This document shows positions 36,217-44,884 of a DNA stretch of 64,000 nucleotides, in pieces; the first letter of the stretch is position 1, and each line of letters opens with the position of its first letter. Origin of the DNA: Leptospira sp. WS39.C2 (GTDB lineage Bacteria > Spirochaetota > Leptospiria > Leptospirales > Leptospiraceae). The notes beneath the pieces were generated by a model. That model was given only the letters and a program-made list of their open reading frames with translations, did not search any database and was not told the DNA's origin. The stretch spans positions 3,082,001 to 3,146,000 of the forward strand of contig NZ_CP162142.1 in assembly GCF_040833965.1 (NCBI RefSeq), read 5' to 3'. The position numbers and the translations under genes were made by a program.

Positions 36217-37644
36217 CTATATATTAATCGCCTCACCAAGCACTGCCGCAGCACTTTCCATAATCCCTTCCGCTAACGTCGGATGAGCATGGATGGTATT
36301 TGCAAGTTCTCTCACGGTAATTTCCATATTCGCACCTAATGTTACCTCTGCGATAAGCTCAGTTGCCCCAGGGCCAATGATATGGGCTCCTAAAATTTCG
36401 CCATGTTTGGCATCGGTGATAATTTTTACCATCCCGGTTGTGTCCCCTTGGGCTTGGGCTCGTCCACTTGCTGTAAACGGAAATTTTCCAATTTTGATTT
36501 CGTGACCCATAGCTTTTGCTTTGTCTTCACTAAGACCCACACTTGCCACTTCTGGATGGCAATACGTACAACCAGGGATGTAGGCATAATTCAATCGTTG
36601 GATTTGGATGTGGTGAGGATTTCCCATACGAATGGAGATATCTTCTGCCGCACGAATCCCTTCCGCACTTGCCACATGGGCAAGCGAAGGTGTCGGAATA
36701 CAATCACCTATTGCATAAATATGATCCACTGTAGATCTGTAGTTTCCAACATATTCCACAAACCCATTTTTTAATTTCACTCCAATTGCATCGAGGCCAA
36801 TGTCAGTTGTATTCGGTGTGATCCCCACTCCGACAATCAACTTATCAAAGTTTAATTTTTCTTTTTTAGCGGAATTTCTATCAAGTAACGTAAGTTCGAC
36901 GCCTTTGTCTGAGACAGTTGCTGTCTCCACACCATAACTTAAATACTGCTCAATCCCTCTTTTTTTAAAACTACGTTCGAGTACCCCAGAGATTTCTTTG
37001 TCTTCATTGGGAAGCAGGTGGTCTTGGAATTCGATGATGGTGACTTTGGATCCCATACTCGCATAAAAATCAGCAAACTCAACACCAATGGCACCAGCGC
37101 CAATGATCGCCAAATTGGGAATGGCTTTGGGTTCTACCATTGCTTCTCTTGCAGATAACACACGTTTACCGTCAAAAGGCAAAAAAGGTAGGGCTTTGTT
37201 TTTGGCACCCACTGCCAAAATAAAAAAGTCTGCCGTAAGAGTTGAGGTTTCACCAGTATTTGATTTTACTTCTATGGTTTTTGCATTTGTAAAACTAGCA
37301 TCTCCGTTCACAACGGTGACCTTGTTTTTTTTCATGAGAAACTCGACACCTTTTGCCATTTGGTCTGCAACTGACCGTGAACGTTTGATGATGGCCTCAA
37401 AATCAGCTTTGACATTGTCTGCCGAAATTCCAAATTTGGAGGCTTCTTTGAGATGTTCTAAAACATGAGCACTTTCTAACAGAGCTTTGGTGGGAATACA
37501 ACCCCAATTCAAACAAACTCCGCCGAGTTTGTCGCGTTCAACGACACATGTTTGTAAACCGAGTTGGGCAGCACGAATGGCGGCGACATAACCACCAGGC
37601 CCTCCTCCAATTACGATCACTTGGAAATGGTTTGAATTGGACAT
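36217..37644 (-). CDS. lpdA: dihydrolipoyl dehydrogenase
   Basis: E3 subunit of 2-oxoacid dehydrogenase complexes and glycine cleavage; reoxidises dihydrolipoamide with NAD. 475 residues from the ATG at 37644, preceded by GGGAG. FAD-binding VIVIGGGPGGYVAAIRAAQ, redox disulfide GGVCLNWGCIPTK, NAD-binding AIIGAGAIGVEFADFYASMG, FAD contact YAIGDC, and active-site AHPTLAEGIMES. A longer ORF start adds 45 unrelated residues and is not used. E1/E2 genes are not adjacent. Confidence 0.95.
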   Translation of the reverse strand: MSNSNHFQVIVIGGGPGGYVAAIRAAQLGLQTCVVERDKLGGVCLNWGCIPTKALLESAHVLEHLKEASKFGISADNVKADFEAIIKRSRSVADQMAKGVEFLMKKNKVTVVNGDASFTNAKTIEVKSNTGETSTLTADFFILAVGAKNKALPFLPFDGKRVLSAREAMVEPKAIPNLAIIGAGAIGVEFADFYASMGSKVTIIEFQDHLLPNEDKEISGVLERSFKKRGIEQYLSYGVETATVSDKGVELTLLDRNSAKKEKLNFDKLIVGVGITPNTTDIGLDAIGVKLKNGFVEYVGNYRSTVDHIYAIGDCIPTPSLAHVASAEGIRAAEDISIRMGNPHHIQIQRLNYAYIPGCTYCHPEVASVGLSEDKAKAMGHEIKIGKFPFTASGRAQAQGDTTGMVKIITDAKHGEILGAHIIGPGATELIAEVTLGANMEITVRELANTIHAHPTLAEGIMESAAAVLGEAINI

Positions 37645-37687
37645 ACGTTCTCCCGAATGAATGAGATACCGTACTAAAAATAGAAAG

Positions 37688-38428
37688 TCAAGACCTCTTT
37701 TTGGCGACGATGAGCATCCTTGCACCAGTTTTGATATACTTTTCCCCGTCGTAATTGCTATATACGTGTAAGATATCAAATTTGTTTTCGTCTAAGAAAT
37801 TTCTTACTTGGGGAAAATGGAACACTCGCATCGTATGTTTGTCTTTTAAATCCTTTTGGTTTAAATTATAAACATAATTCACTTCAACAATCGCAACATC
37901 ATCTGCTCTTGTTAAACGAAATCCACGATTCCTTCGTATGGATGTGGTTCCCTGTCTTACATTGCTCACAGTGGTTATGGGTTTTCGTTTGATCCGGTGG
38001 ATGGGATCTGCATTCCAAATTTCCAAAACGAGAAGCCCTGCTTGTTTTAAATTTTTATAACAGTTCCGTAAGAAATTTTGTACCAAATCATCATTCACAA
38101 GATAATTAAAAGTTCCATACAGACAAATGACCGCATCAACAGGTTGTTTGGCGACGTATGCTTCCATTTTCCCTACTTCAAAACTACAATGGGGAAATCT
38201 GACTTTTGCAATTTCGAGCATTCGAGGAGATCCGTCTACTCCATGTGGTTTGAATCCCATGCCTTGTAATTCTTTGATGTGTTCCCCAGTCCCACAACCA
38301 ATGTCGAGGACGGTATGAATTTTATGTCGCTTGAATGTTTCTCGTAAAAAGAGAATTTCTTCTGAAAACTTACGGCTGGGTTCTTCGATGGTAAAATAGT
38401 ATTCTGCTAATTCGGAATAGAGTTTCAT
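37688..38428 (-). CDS. class I SAM-dependent methyltransferase
   Basis: 246 residues. VLDIGCGTGEHIKEL is the SAM-binding glycine loop, GVDGSPRMLEIAK the acidic ribose contact, DAVICLYGTFNYL motif II, and GLLVLEIWNADP motif III. A C-terminal beta extension (VNYVYNLNQKDLKDKHTMRV) is typical of small-molecule methyltransferases. The substrate cannot be inferred. Lies 43 bp upstream of lpdA on the same strand. Confidence 0.83.
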   Translation of the reverse strand: MKLYSELAEYYFTIEEPSRKFSEEILFLRETFKRHKIHTVLDIGCGTGEHIKELQGMGFKPHGVDGSPRMLEIAKVRFPHCSFEVGKMEAYVAKQPVDAVICLYGTFNYLVNDDLVQNFLRNCYKNLKQAGLLVLEIWNADPIHRIKRKPITTVSNVRQGTTSIRRNRGFRLTRADDVAIVEVNYVYNLNQKDLKDKHTMRVFHFPQVRNFLDENKFDILHVYSNYDGEKYIKTGARMLIVAKKRS

Positions 38429-38505
38429 TTGCTCCTAGCGGAATAGGAAAATCAGTTTAGCGAATCCCCATTTTACCCGTTATATTAAGTAACGGCTAAG
38501 GTACC

Positions 38506-39672
38506 ATGAAACGATATACAATTCCTACAATTTTTTTTGCCATTGGTGTAACCCTGCAAACCCTCTTTTATTTTTCTTGGGTGAGTTTCACTCTTCTTGT
38601 CGTTTCTTGCCTTCTTCTCACACTATTTTTGTACAGTTTGGATTTCCAATCCTTACCAAACTCAACTCAAAATACAAACCCATCTGTCGGAGTTGGGTCA
38701 CAAATAATGGAAAGTCCCACTGAACCAACAAAAGAAATCGTAAACGAAGGAATGGTATTTGATACGAGTAAGCCTCTCACAACTGTTGAATCCAATCAGA
38801 TCGAAGTTGAACCAATTCCAAAAGAAATTCTTTGGAAAGTTGATCCCATTTTTTTTGCTCGTGAATCTGTTCGGTTAGTTGAAAGAGGTCTCTTTTGTGA
38901 TACAGTGAAAGAGTTTCCATTTTCTTTTATAAGCCCCAAACTTTCTTCCATCCAATATGTGTACTTCGATGGAAAAGAGTTTAAAGAATGTTATTGGCAA
39001 AAGTCTGAGATGTTAGTGGAAACAGATGACAATCCTGTTGAGTGGAATGAATGGGAAGAAAATCAAATCCGAGAATCTTTACCAGTGATATCTAAAAACA
39101 AACGTAAGTTATATGTTCCCCTCACGATCAATGCCAATTTATTTGGATTTTTATGTTTTACTTCCAAAGAAGGTTGGGTGAACGAAGACATCCAAATCTT
39201 TTGGGAAGAAACTACCAATTTATCTGAAAAGATTTTGGCGAAAAGAGAATATGCTAAAGTCACAACACATCCTTTCACCAAACTGTATACGGTTTCACAT
39301 TTTTACCAAATTGCAAAAGCTTCGTTTGAAGCCGCAGAGAAAAAAACATTGGTATTCTTCAAATTCATCAATACCAATTTTCAATCGGAATTGGCAATTG
39401 GACTAAACCAGATGGGGATCAAACATTCTGTCATTGGGATTGGCCTTTTCCAATTGGAAGAAGACTTATATGCGGCACTCATTCCCAACGAAAGATTGGA
39501 ATCCTTCTCTTCCTTTTTCCAACAATTCATTGAGGAATTAGACCAATTAGGTTATCCTTCTGAAGTGGCTCTTGGTTATGCAAATCCACTATTACCTGAA
39601 TTAAAGTTTGATGGTTGGATTAAGTTAGCATACAGTTCCTTAGAAGAGAGTATCCTCTACCACGCAGCATAA
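38506..39672 (+). CDS. membrane protein with degenerate GGDEF-like domain
   Basis: 388 residues. Two membrane helices (about residues 6-24 and 27-46), a linker, a GAF-like region (about 110-245) and a C-terminal region starting HPFTKLYTVSHFYQIAKASF, which aligns by eye with the opening of GGDEF domains (D-P-L-T-G-L-Y-N). The GG-D/E-E-F signature itself is replaced (FQLEEDLYAALIP), so no diguanylate cyclase activity is expected; a receptor or scaffold role is more likely. Its TAA is followed directly by the ATG of the CheX-like gene. Start of a four-gene rightward set. Confidence 0.7.
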   Translation: MKRYTIPTIFFAIGVTLQTLFYFSWVSFTLLVVSCLLLTLFLYSLDFQSLPNSTQNTNPSVGVGSQIMESPTEPTKEIVNEGMVFDTSKPLTTVESNQIEVEPIPKEILWKVDPIFFARESVRLVERGLFCDTVKEFPFSFISPKLSSIQYVYFDGKEFKECYWQKSEMLVETDDNPVEWNEWEENQIRESLPVISKNKRKLYVPLTINANLFGFLCFTSKEGWVNEDIQIFWEETTNLSEKILAKREYAKVTTHPFTKLYTVSHFYQIAKASFEAAEKKTLVFFKFINTNFQSELAIGLNQMGIKHSVIGIGLFQLEEDLYAALIPNERLESFSSFFQQFIEELDQLGYPSEVALGYANPLLPELKFDGWIKLAYSSLEESILYHAA

Positions 39673-40188
39673 ATGGATCCACTCATTGATGAAAAATTTA
39701 TCTTAACGGTTTCACAAGTATTACCGGACCATTTTTACAAAACCTTACTTGTGTTTGCCGAAAGAGAGGCTTATGGACCTTCCAAAAACGAAGGGCTTTG
39801 TTTTGAAAACTGTACCCTTGTGGAATTTGTGGGGGACATTAATGGAAAACTTTATTTAGCACTTGATGGGTATACAAAACTCAAACTTTTACCAAAAATT
39901 GCAAAAGCCTTTCAAATAGACCCAACATCAAGAGCCCACTCCTCTTCTATCATGATGGAATTTGCCAATCAGATTGCAGGTAAATTGATTACAGAAATGC
40001 GTCTTGGTCGTTACGAAATTGATATTTTACCTCCTGAAAATTTAAATCACAAACTGGTTCCTATTTCCCTCGAACACTTTCGCCAGTACATTCTTATCTT
40101 TAACCTAAAGGACCGACGTGGGGATGAATACATGGGAAGGTTGTATCTGATTTTATTGTTGGAAAAATTCCCCACTCCTCAAAACTAA
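39673..40188 (+). CDS. CheX/CheC-like chemotaxis phosphatase-family protein
   Basis: 171 residues. The segment SIMMEFANQIAGKLITEM carries the E-x-x-N phosphatase motif (E-F-A-N) with the following I/A-G expected for CheC/CheX/FliY proteins, which dephosphorylate CheY. LVEFVGDINGKLYLALD is the preceding beta hairpin. Adjacent genes encode a degenerate GGDEF protein and a FapA-like protein, suggesting a motility or polarity role. Coupled to the upstream gene with no gap. Confidence 0.75.
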   Translation: MDPLIDEKFILTVSQVLPDHFYKTLLVFAEREAYGPSKNEGLCFENCTLVEFVGDINGKLYLALDGYTKLKLLPKIAKAFQIDPTSRAHSSSIMMEFANQIAGKLITEMRLGRYEIDILPPENLNHKLVPISLEHFRQYILIFNLKDRRGDEYMGRLYLILLLEKFPTPQN

Positions 40189-40194
40189 AGTCCA

Positions 40195-41232
40195 ATGAAA
40201 CCTTATGTTTTGGCACTCCCTCTGATTTTGAGTTATGCCGGACTAAAACAAAAAAAATCTCTCGAACGAAAAGAATTCATACTCCCCGAAACAGGCCGCC
40301 GAACCTTTCTTTTTTTCCCCCAAGGCAAAGATCCAAAATCCTTACCAGGGGTTTATATCCAACATGGAATGAGTGCCATGGGAATTGATGACCAGAGGAT
40401 CATTGATTTAGCAGAGAACATTGCAAACACAGGCCACAGTGTCATTTTGCCCGAACTACCAGAGGTAAAGGGTTTAAAGATAGAAGAACAAACCATCACA
40501 AATATCCAAAACTTGATGATGGAAATTTATGCAAACAAACAATTGTTTAACGGAGAGAAATTAGGTTATTTATCAGCAAGTTTTTCTGCTGGTATGGGAA
40601 TCATTGCTGCCTCTCGGACCAATACAAGAAACAAAATAAAAGCAAGTATGCTCATTGGCGGGTATTGTAATTTTTTTGAAGCAGTTCCTTTTGTTTTTAC
40701 AAACTACGAAGTAGATCCGTACGCAGTGTACGTCATTCTCTACAATATGCTCCATCGGTTTGAACCGGACATGGCCGAAGAACTGGAACAAGTTTATTAC
40801 GAAGCGGCTCTTGACAATGGTCTCAAACGAATCGGCCAAAATGCCAAATCCGAGATCCAATTAGAAAAAACCTCCAAACGAGCCAAAGAGTTTTTCCACG
40901 AGGTCCACCATGACCGACTGTTTCGGATCAGTTTGGCCAAACGTGTCTTAGAAACTGTCCCCGACCGTATGCCAGAAAACCTTTCTCCCTTTTACCAACT
41001 CGAATCACTCAGTGGACCAGTTGCCCTCCTCCATGGGAAAACGGACCCTGTCATCTCCGCTGGGGAATCCGAAAAATTGGCCTCTCTCTTCCAGAAAAAA
41101 GGGATCACTTATGTCCACAGGACGTCCACGGCCCTCACTCACGGAGATAGCCTCCCCCTACATTCTCAAATTTTCGGTGTCCCTGCCCTCCTGCAAACTT
41201 TTGGCAGTTTTCTACACTGGATCGACGAGTAA
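40195..41232 (+). CDS. alpha/beta hydrolase
   Basis: 345 residues. VYIQHGMSAMGIDDQR is the oxyanion-hole region, LSASFSAGMGIIAAS the nucleophile elbow (S-x-S-x-G), ALLHGKTDPVISAGES holds the catalytic Asp and LTHGDSLPLH the His. N-terminus is mildly hydrophobic (YVLALPLILSYAGL), possibly a membrane anchor. Six bp after the CheX-like gene. Substrate unknown. Confidence 0.75.
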   Translation: MKPYVLALPLILSYAGLKQKKSLERKEFILPETGRRTFLFFPQGKDPKSLPGVYIQHGMSAMGIDDQRIIDLAENIANTGHSVILPELPEVKGLKIEEQTITNIQNLMMEIYANKQLFNGEKLGYLSASFSAGMGIIAASRTNTRNKIKASMLIGGYCNFFEAVPFVFTNYEVDPYAVYVILYNMLHRFEPDMAEELEQVYYEAALDNGLKRIGQNAKSEIQLEKTSKRAKEFFHEVHHDRLFRISLAKRVLETVPDRMPENLSPFYQLESLSGPVALLHGKTDPVISAGESEKLASLFQKKGITYVHRTSTALTHGDSLPLHSQIFGVPALLQTFGSFLHWIDE

Positions 41233-41284
41233 CGCTACAGAAATTGTCGTTTCTCCTAAATATTCTGCCGATACTTTAGGTAGA

Positions 41285-42766
41285 ATGGACGTAAAAAATG
41301 CACCGGACTTCAATCCGGAACGGGGACTCAAGATCCAAATCTCCGAGGATCGACTCACTGCAACTTTGGTAGTTAAACCAGTTTGGCTGTTAGGTGGTTC
41401 TATGAGCAATATTCTCATTTATGAGGCACTTGATAACGCGACCATTCATAGAGACCGCATTTTAATGAGAGATGTAGACAATACTGCTCTCGAAATTGAT
41501 AAAATTTTAAAAGATCCGACAAAAGTGAAAGAGGATTTTACCTTTGTTGTTGCTAAAGGAATTCCCGCCAAACAAGGCGAAAGTGGTTGGATCAAATTTT
41601 ATTTCCCAAGAGCCCAACGAGTTGTATTAAAAGACGATGGTTCTGCAGATTTTCGTAATATCAATAAATATGTTCATGTCAAAGAAGGCGAAAGACTAGC
41701 CACCTTATTTGAAGGAGTGGCAGGAGAACAAGGCACAGATGTCCTAGGCAATCCAATTTATCCCAATCCCATTGACAGGCCAAGACTCACATTAGGGAAA
41801 AACGTTTTACCAAAAACAATTGATGATCCCGAAAAACCGGGAAGGCAACTGAAAGAATACTTTGCCACTCTCAGTGGAGTTGTATTTTCCACAGACACAT
41901 CCCTCACTGTTTCACCCGAGTTAAACATTGAAAGTAATATTGGACTTGGGACAGGGAATATTAACTTCGAAGGTACTATCCGAGTCAAAGGAACCATCGA
42001 AGAAGGGGCTGTTGTCAATTGCCAAGGTTCCCTGTATTTAGATGGTAACGTTGAATCTTCTGATGTTGTCGTTGGGGAAGATTTAGAAGTCAAAGGTGGA
42101 GTGAAAGCAAAAGGCAAAGGTGTGATCCGTATCAAAGGAGACCTGCGTGCCAAGTTCATTGAAAACGCCAACCTTGAAATCGATGGGGATTGTATCATCG
42201 AAAACTTTATTTTAGGAAGTAGAATCCTTTGTTTAGGAAATATCATCTTAACAGGTGAATCATCATCCATTATTGGCAGTGATCTTATTTCTTACCAAGG
42301 GATTACCGTTTCATCACTTGGTTCTTCCGCACAAATGGACACAGTAGTTGAAGTGGGATTCCATTATAAAAATGACAGACTCTTAACAGAAGGAAGTACT
42401 CGTCTTGCGGAAATGGAAAGAGAACTAGAAGCACTTGTCCCTGAGATCCAAAAGATCAAGGAAGTGGTGCAACGGTCTCGTGGTAAAATTGATGATGCAA
42501 GAAAAGAGAAGTTCAAAGAGATCTTTGATGCGTATCAGAAAAAAAACAAAACCGTAGAATTACTCAAATCAAAGATTGAAGAATTGAAAGGGGCACGTTA
42601 CAACCAAGACAACGTCAAAGTTGTGGTTCGAAATACGGCACACCCTGGAGCTGTCATCAAATACAGACGGCAAGTGGAAAAAATCACAAAAGCACAATCT
42701 TCTTTCGTAATGAACTTTTTCCCGAACCAAGATAAAGCAATGCTCACCGCCTTCAAAGGCAAATGA
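41285..42766 (+). CDS. FapA-like (DUF342) protein
   Basis: 493 residues from the chosen ATG (an ORF extension to 41012 reads through the upstream gene and is not used). The N-terminal FapA domain contains FTFVVAKGIPAKQGESGWIK. The right-handed beta-helix follows (GTGNINFEGTIRVKGTIEEG, VVVGEDLEVKGGVKAKGKG), and the C-terminus is a coiled coil (ELEALVPEIQKIKEVVQRSR). FapA in Vibrio directs polar flagellar assembly; in Leptospira the role is not established. AGG six bases before the ATG is a weak ribosome site. Last gene of the set, closed by a hairpin. Confidence 0.83.
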   Translation: MDVKNAPDFNPERGLKIQISEDRLTATLVVKPVWLLGGSMSNILIYEALDNATIHRDRILMRDVDNTALEIDKILKDPTKVKEDFTFVVAKGIPAKQGESGWIKFYFPRAQRVVLKDDGSADFRNINKYVHVKEGERLATLFEGVAGEQGTDVLGNPIYPNPIDRPRLTLGKNVLPKTIDDPEKPGRQLKEYFATLSGVVFSTDTSLTVSPELNIESNIGLGTGNINFEGTIRVKGTIEEGAVVNCQGSLYLDGNVESSDVVVGEDLEVKGGVKAKGKGVIRIKGDLRAKFIENANLEIDGDCIIENFILGSRILCLGNIILTGESSSIIGSDLISYQGITVSSLGSSAQMDTVVEVGFHYKNDRLLTEGSTRLAEMERELEALVPEIQKIKEVVQRSRGKIDDARKEKFKEIFDAYQKKNKTVELLKSKIEELKGARYNQDNVKVVVRNTAHPGAVIKYRRQVEKITKAQSSFVMNFFPNQDKAMLTAFKGK

Positions 42767-42771
42767 CTTTA

Positions 42772-42791
42772 CGGCTAATATTGATTAGCCG
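42772..42791 (+). terminator. hairpin after FapA-like gene
   Basis: Perfect 8-bp stem CGGCTAAT / ATTAGCCG with loop ATTG, three bases after the stop codon region. No T-run follows, so it is only a likely transcript end. The remainder of the 140-bp gap to msrA shows nothing else. Confidence 0.5.
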
Positions 42792-42906
42792 CTATTCAAT
42801 ACAAATCCAAAGGATAAAAATTCTAGAAATCAATGCAATGGATTGGTTCTATTCTTTCTTTTCCAATTCTCTTCGATTCAAATTGATTCTTTTTGTTTTG
42901 TCTGGT

Positions 42907-43419
42907 TTAATTCAACTTCAGTCCTAATTTTTTCAATTTAGGAAAGATTACATAATGGCAATACGGGTTTTGAGGATTGAGTGTAAAATAATTTTGGTGG
43001 TACTCTTCCGCAGGGTAAAACGTAGGTGCTGGTGAAATTTCCGTCACGATAGGATCAGGGAATAAGTAGGCGTGTTTTCGTTTGGATTCAACTGCGAGTT
43101 CTTTTTGTTTTTCATTCAAATAAAAAATTACAGATCGGTATTGGGTTCCGACATCATTGCCTTGCCGATTGAGAGTGGTTGGGTCATGTGAGGCCCAAAA
43201 GATTTCCAAAATTTTGGAGAAAGAAATGACCTCGGGGTTGTATTCAATTTGAATCACTTCTGCATGACCAGTGGTTCCTGTGCAAATTTCCTTATAACTT
43301 GGGTTTGGTGTTTGCCCACCTGCATAACCAGATACGACGGAAATGATTCCTGGAATTCGAAGGTATACAGCTTCCGTACACCAAAAACAACCACCACCTA
43401 AAATCGCTTTTTCCGTCAT
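42907..43419 (-). CDS. msrA: peptide-methionine (S)-S-oxide reductase
   Basis: Repairs the S-form of methionine sulfoxide in proteins. 170 residues from the ATG at 43419; catalytic motif GGGCFWCTEAVY (Cys11), GYAGGQTPNPSYKEICTGTT and GHAEVIQIEYNP are all standard. The extended ORF start at 43461 lies inside mtnA and is not used. ATGA overlap with mtnA couples methionine salvage to methionine repair. No MsrB is fused. Confidence 0.94.
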   Translation of the reverse strand: MTEKAILGGGCFWCTEAVYLRIPGIISVVSGYAGGQTPNPSYKEICTGTTGHAEVIQIEYNPEVISFSKILEIFWASHDPTTLNRQGNDVGTQYRSVIFYLNEKQKELAVESKRKHAYLFPDPIVTEISPAPTFYPAEEYHQNYFTLNPQNPYCHYVIFPKLKKLGLKLN

Positions 43420-44489
43420 ACGTTCTTTAGACGAAGAGGAATCTCTCCAGGTACAAAACATCCAAATTCTGTGATAAAGTTTCTAATAAATTTTGCCTTT
43501 GTGATGTCAAACGAAGGATTGAGAGCCCTTGCACCAACGGGAGAGGTTTTTCCTTCTGGAAATAAATACTTTCCATCACTTGTTTTCAAAAAATCAAATT
43601 GGGTCACTTCTGATTCTTTACGCATTTCGATGGGAATTTCATCCCCAGTTTTTAAATTTAAGTCAAAACTGTCTTTTGTAGCACAAACATAAAATGGTAC
43701 ATTATGTTCATGCGCAACAATCGCTAAATTGTATGTCCCAATTTTATTGGCCGTGTCTCCATTTGCCGCGACACGATCACATCCAACAAGAACTGCATCA
43801 ATTTTTCTGTGGTTCATGAGCCAACCTGACATTCCATCCGTGATAATATAACACTCTATCCCCTCTTCCATCATTTCAAAAGCAGTGAGTCTTGATCCTT
43901 GTAAAAATGGCCTTGTTTCGTCTGCATATACCACAACTTTTCTGCCAAGATCTCGTAGGCTTCGGATCACACCAAGGGCCGTTCCATGCCCAGCAGTTGC
44001 GAGTGCCCCTGTATTACAATGTGTGATGATGTGAAATTCATCTTGGTCTTTTGAAAAAAGATTCGCTCCATTTTTTCCCAAACTTTGGTTTGCATTTAGG
44101 TCATCGACCATCATTTGTAATGCATAGGATTCCCAAATCTCAGAGATCGATTCCCAATTGGTTTCCCCTTCCACTCGATTTTTTGCTTCTTTTAATGCAA
44201 AACTCAAATTCACTGCAGTTGGTCTTGATTCAAACACCTGTTTGATGATACCATCAACCTCTACTGAATTTGTTTTGCCTGATTTATTTTTCGCAGCAAT
44301 TGTGAGCCCAAAAATTCCTGTAATTGCAATCGCAGGAGCTCCCCTAACAGCCATTTCACGGATTGCAAAAATTGTTTCGTCAAGTGTGCGGATTTCTAAA
44401 AATTCCTTTTTTCCTGGCAATGCCCTTTGGTCAAGAAGGGAGAGATAAGTGGATTTCCACTGGATGGGTAAAAATTCCGGTTGGGGCAT
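43416..44489 (-). CDS. mtnA: S-methyl-5-thioribose-1-phosphate isomerase
   Basis: Methionine salvage: converts methylthioribose-1-phosphate to methylthioribulose-1-phosphate. 357 residues from ATG at 44489. MAVRGAPAIAITGIFGL, ITHCNTGALATAGHGTALG with catalytic Cys, YADETRPFLQGSRLTAFE and GCDRVAANGDTANKIGTY with catalytic Asp are all present. This order is MtnA, not an eIF2B/ribose-1,5-bisphosphate isomerase. Other salvage genes are not adjacent. A longer start at 44576 adds 29 unsupported residues overlapping the palindromic region. Confidence 0.93.
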   Translation of the reverse strand: MPQPEFLPIQWKSTYLSLLDQRALPGKKEFLEIRTLDETIFAIREMAVRGAPAIAITGIFGLTIAAKNKSGKTNSVEVDGIIKQVFESRPTAVNLSFALKEAKNRVEGETNWESISEIWESYALQMMVDDLNANQSLGKNGANLFSKDQDEFHIITHCNTGALATAGHGTALGVIRSLRDLGRKVVVYADETRPFLQGSRLTAFEMMEEGIECYIITDGMSGWLMNHRKIDAVLVGCDRVAANGDTANKIGTYNLAIVAHEHNVPFYVCATKDSFDLNLKTGDEIPIEMRKESEVTQFDFLKTSDGKYLFPEGKTSPVGARALNPSFDITKAKFIRNFITEFGCFVPGEIPLRLKNV

Positions 44490-44547
44490 CTTTCCATTTT
44501 TTTTGTGCGATGCAGGAAAAAAATGAAAAAACGGGTTGACGGATCGC

Positions 44548-44584
44548 TGTGCACCGCACAAAAAGGAGTTGTGCATTGCACAAC
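44548..44584. promoter_or_regulatory. two identical-pattern palindromes upstream of phasin-like gene
   Basis: TGTGCACCGCACA at 44548-44560 and TGTGCATTGCACA at 44570-44582 share the pattern TGTGCAnnGCACA; the second extends to a 17-bp palindrome (44568-44584). Start-to-start spacing is 22 bp, two helix turns. They lie 22-58 bp upstream of the phasin-like ATG; a TTGACG at 44536 is a possible -35. A repressor or activator binding as two dimers is the likely reader; it could also control mtnA, which starts 58 bp to the left. Confidence 0.7.
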
Positions 44585-44605
44585 TGACAACCGAAAAAAG
44601 GGGAA

Positions 44606-44878
44606 ATGAAAATGGAACAACAAGTAAAAGACGGATTAAACTTTATCTTAGGCGCAGTGAACACTGCAAAAGTAGAAGCAGAAAAGGCTTTCTCTACTAT
44701 CAACTCAGAATTCCAAAACTTGGCAGCGAAAGGTGCTCAAGACCAAAGCGAAGTTTCTGTAAACCTTAGAAAATATGTTCAAGAAGGACTTTCTCAAGTA
44801 GAAACCATCATTGGAAAAGCAAACACTGTTGTAGCAGAAGCAAAAGCTAAAGTAGCAACTGTTACATCTAAAGCATAA
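44606..44878 (+). CDS. phasin-like small helical protein
   Basis: 90 residues, fully helical and rich in Ala, Lys, Glu and Val (AKVEAEKAFSTINSEFQNL; AKAKVATVTSKA). This composition and the lack of Cys, Trp and Pro match the phasin-like/PhaF coiled-coil family associated with polyhydroxyalkanoate granules, but no PHA synthase is nearby, so it may be a general coiled-coil or stress protein. AGGGGAA precedes the start. It has its own operators upstream and a strong terminator downstream, suggesting high, controlled expression. Confidence 0.7.
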   Translation: MKMEQQVKDGLNFILGAVNTAKVEAEKAFSTINSEFQNLAAKGAQDQSEVSVNLRKYVQEGLSQVETIIGKANTVVAEAKAKVATVTSKA

Positions 44879-44884
44879 TCCAAA

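Noticed and set aside
41012..41284. 91-codon N-terminal extension of the FapA-like gene
   Set aside because: It is only the alternative frame of the preceding hydrolase; sequence is low-complexity shadow, and the ATG at 41285 begins the conserved part.
41758..42270. 170-codon open frame on - strand
   Set aside because: Antisense to the FapA-like gene; no recognisable protein features.
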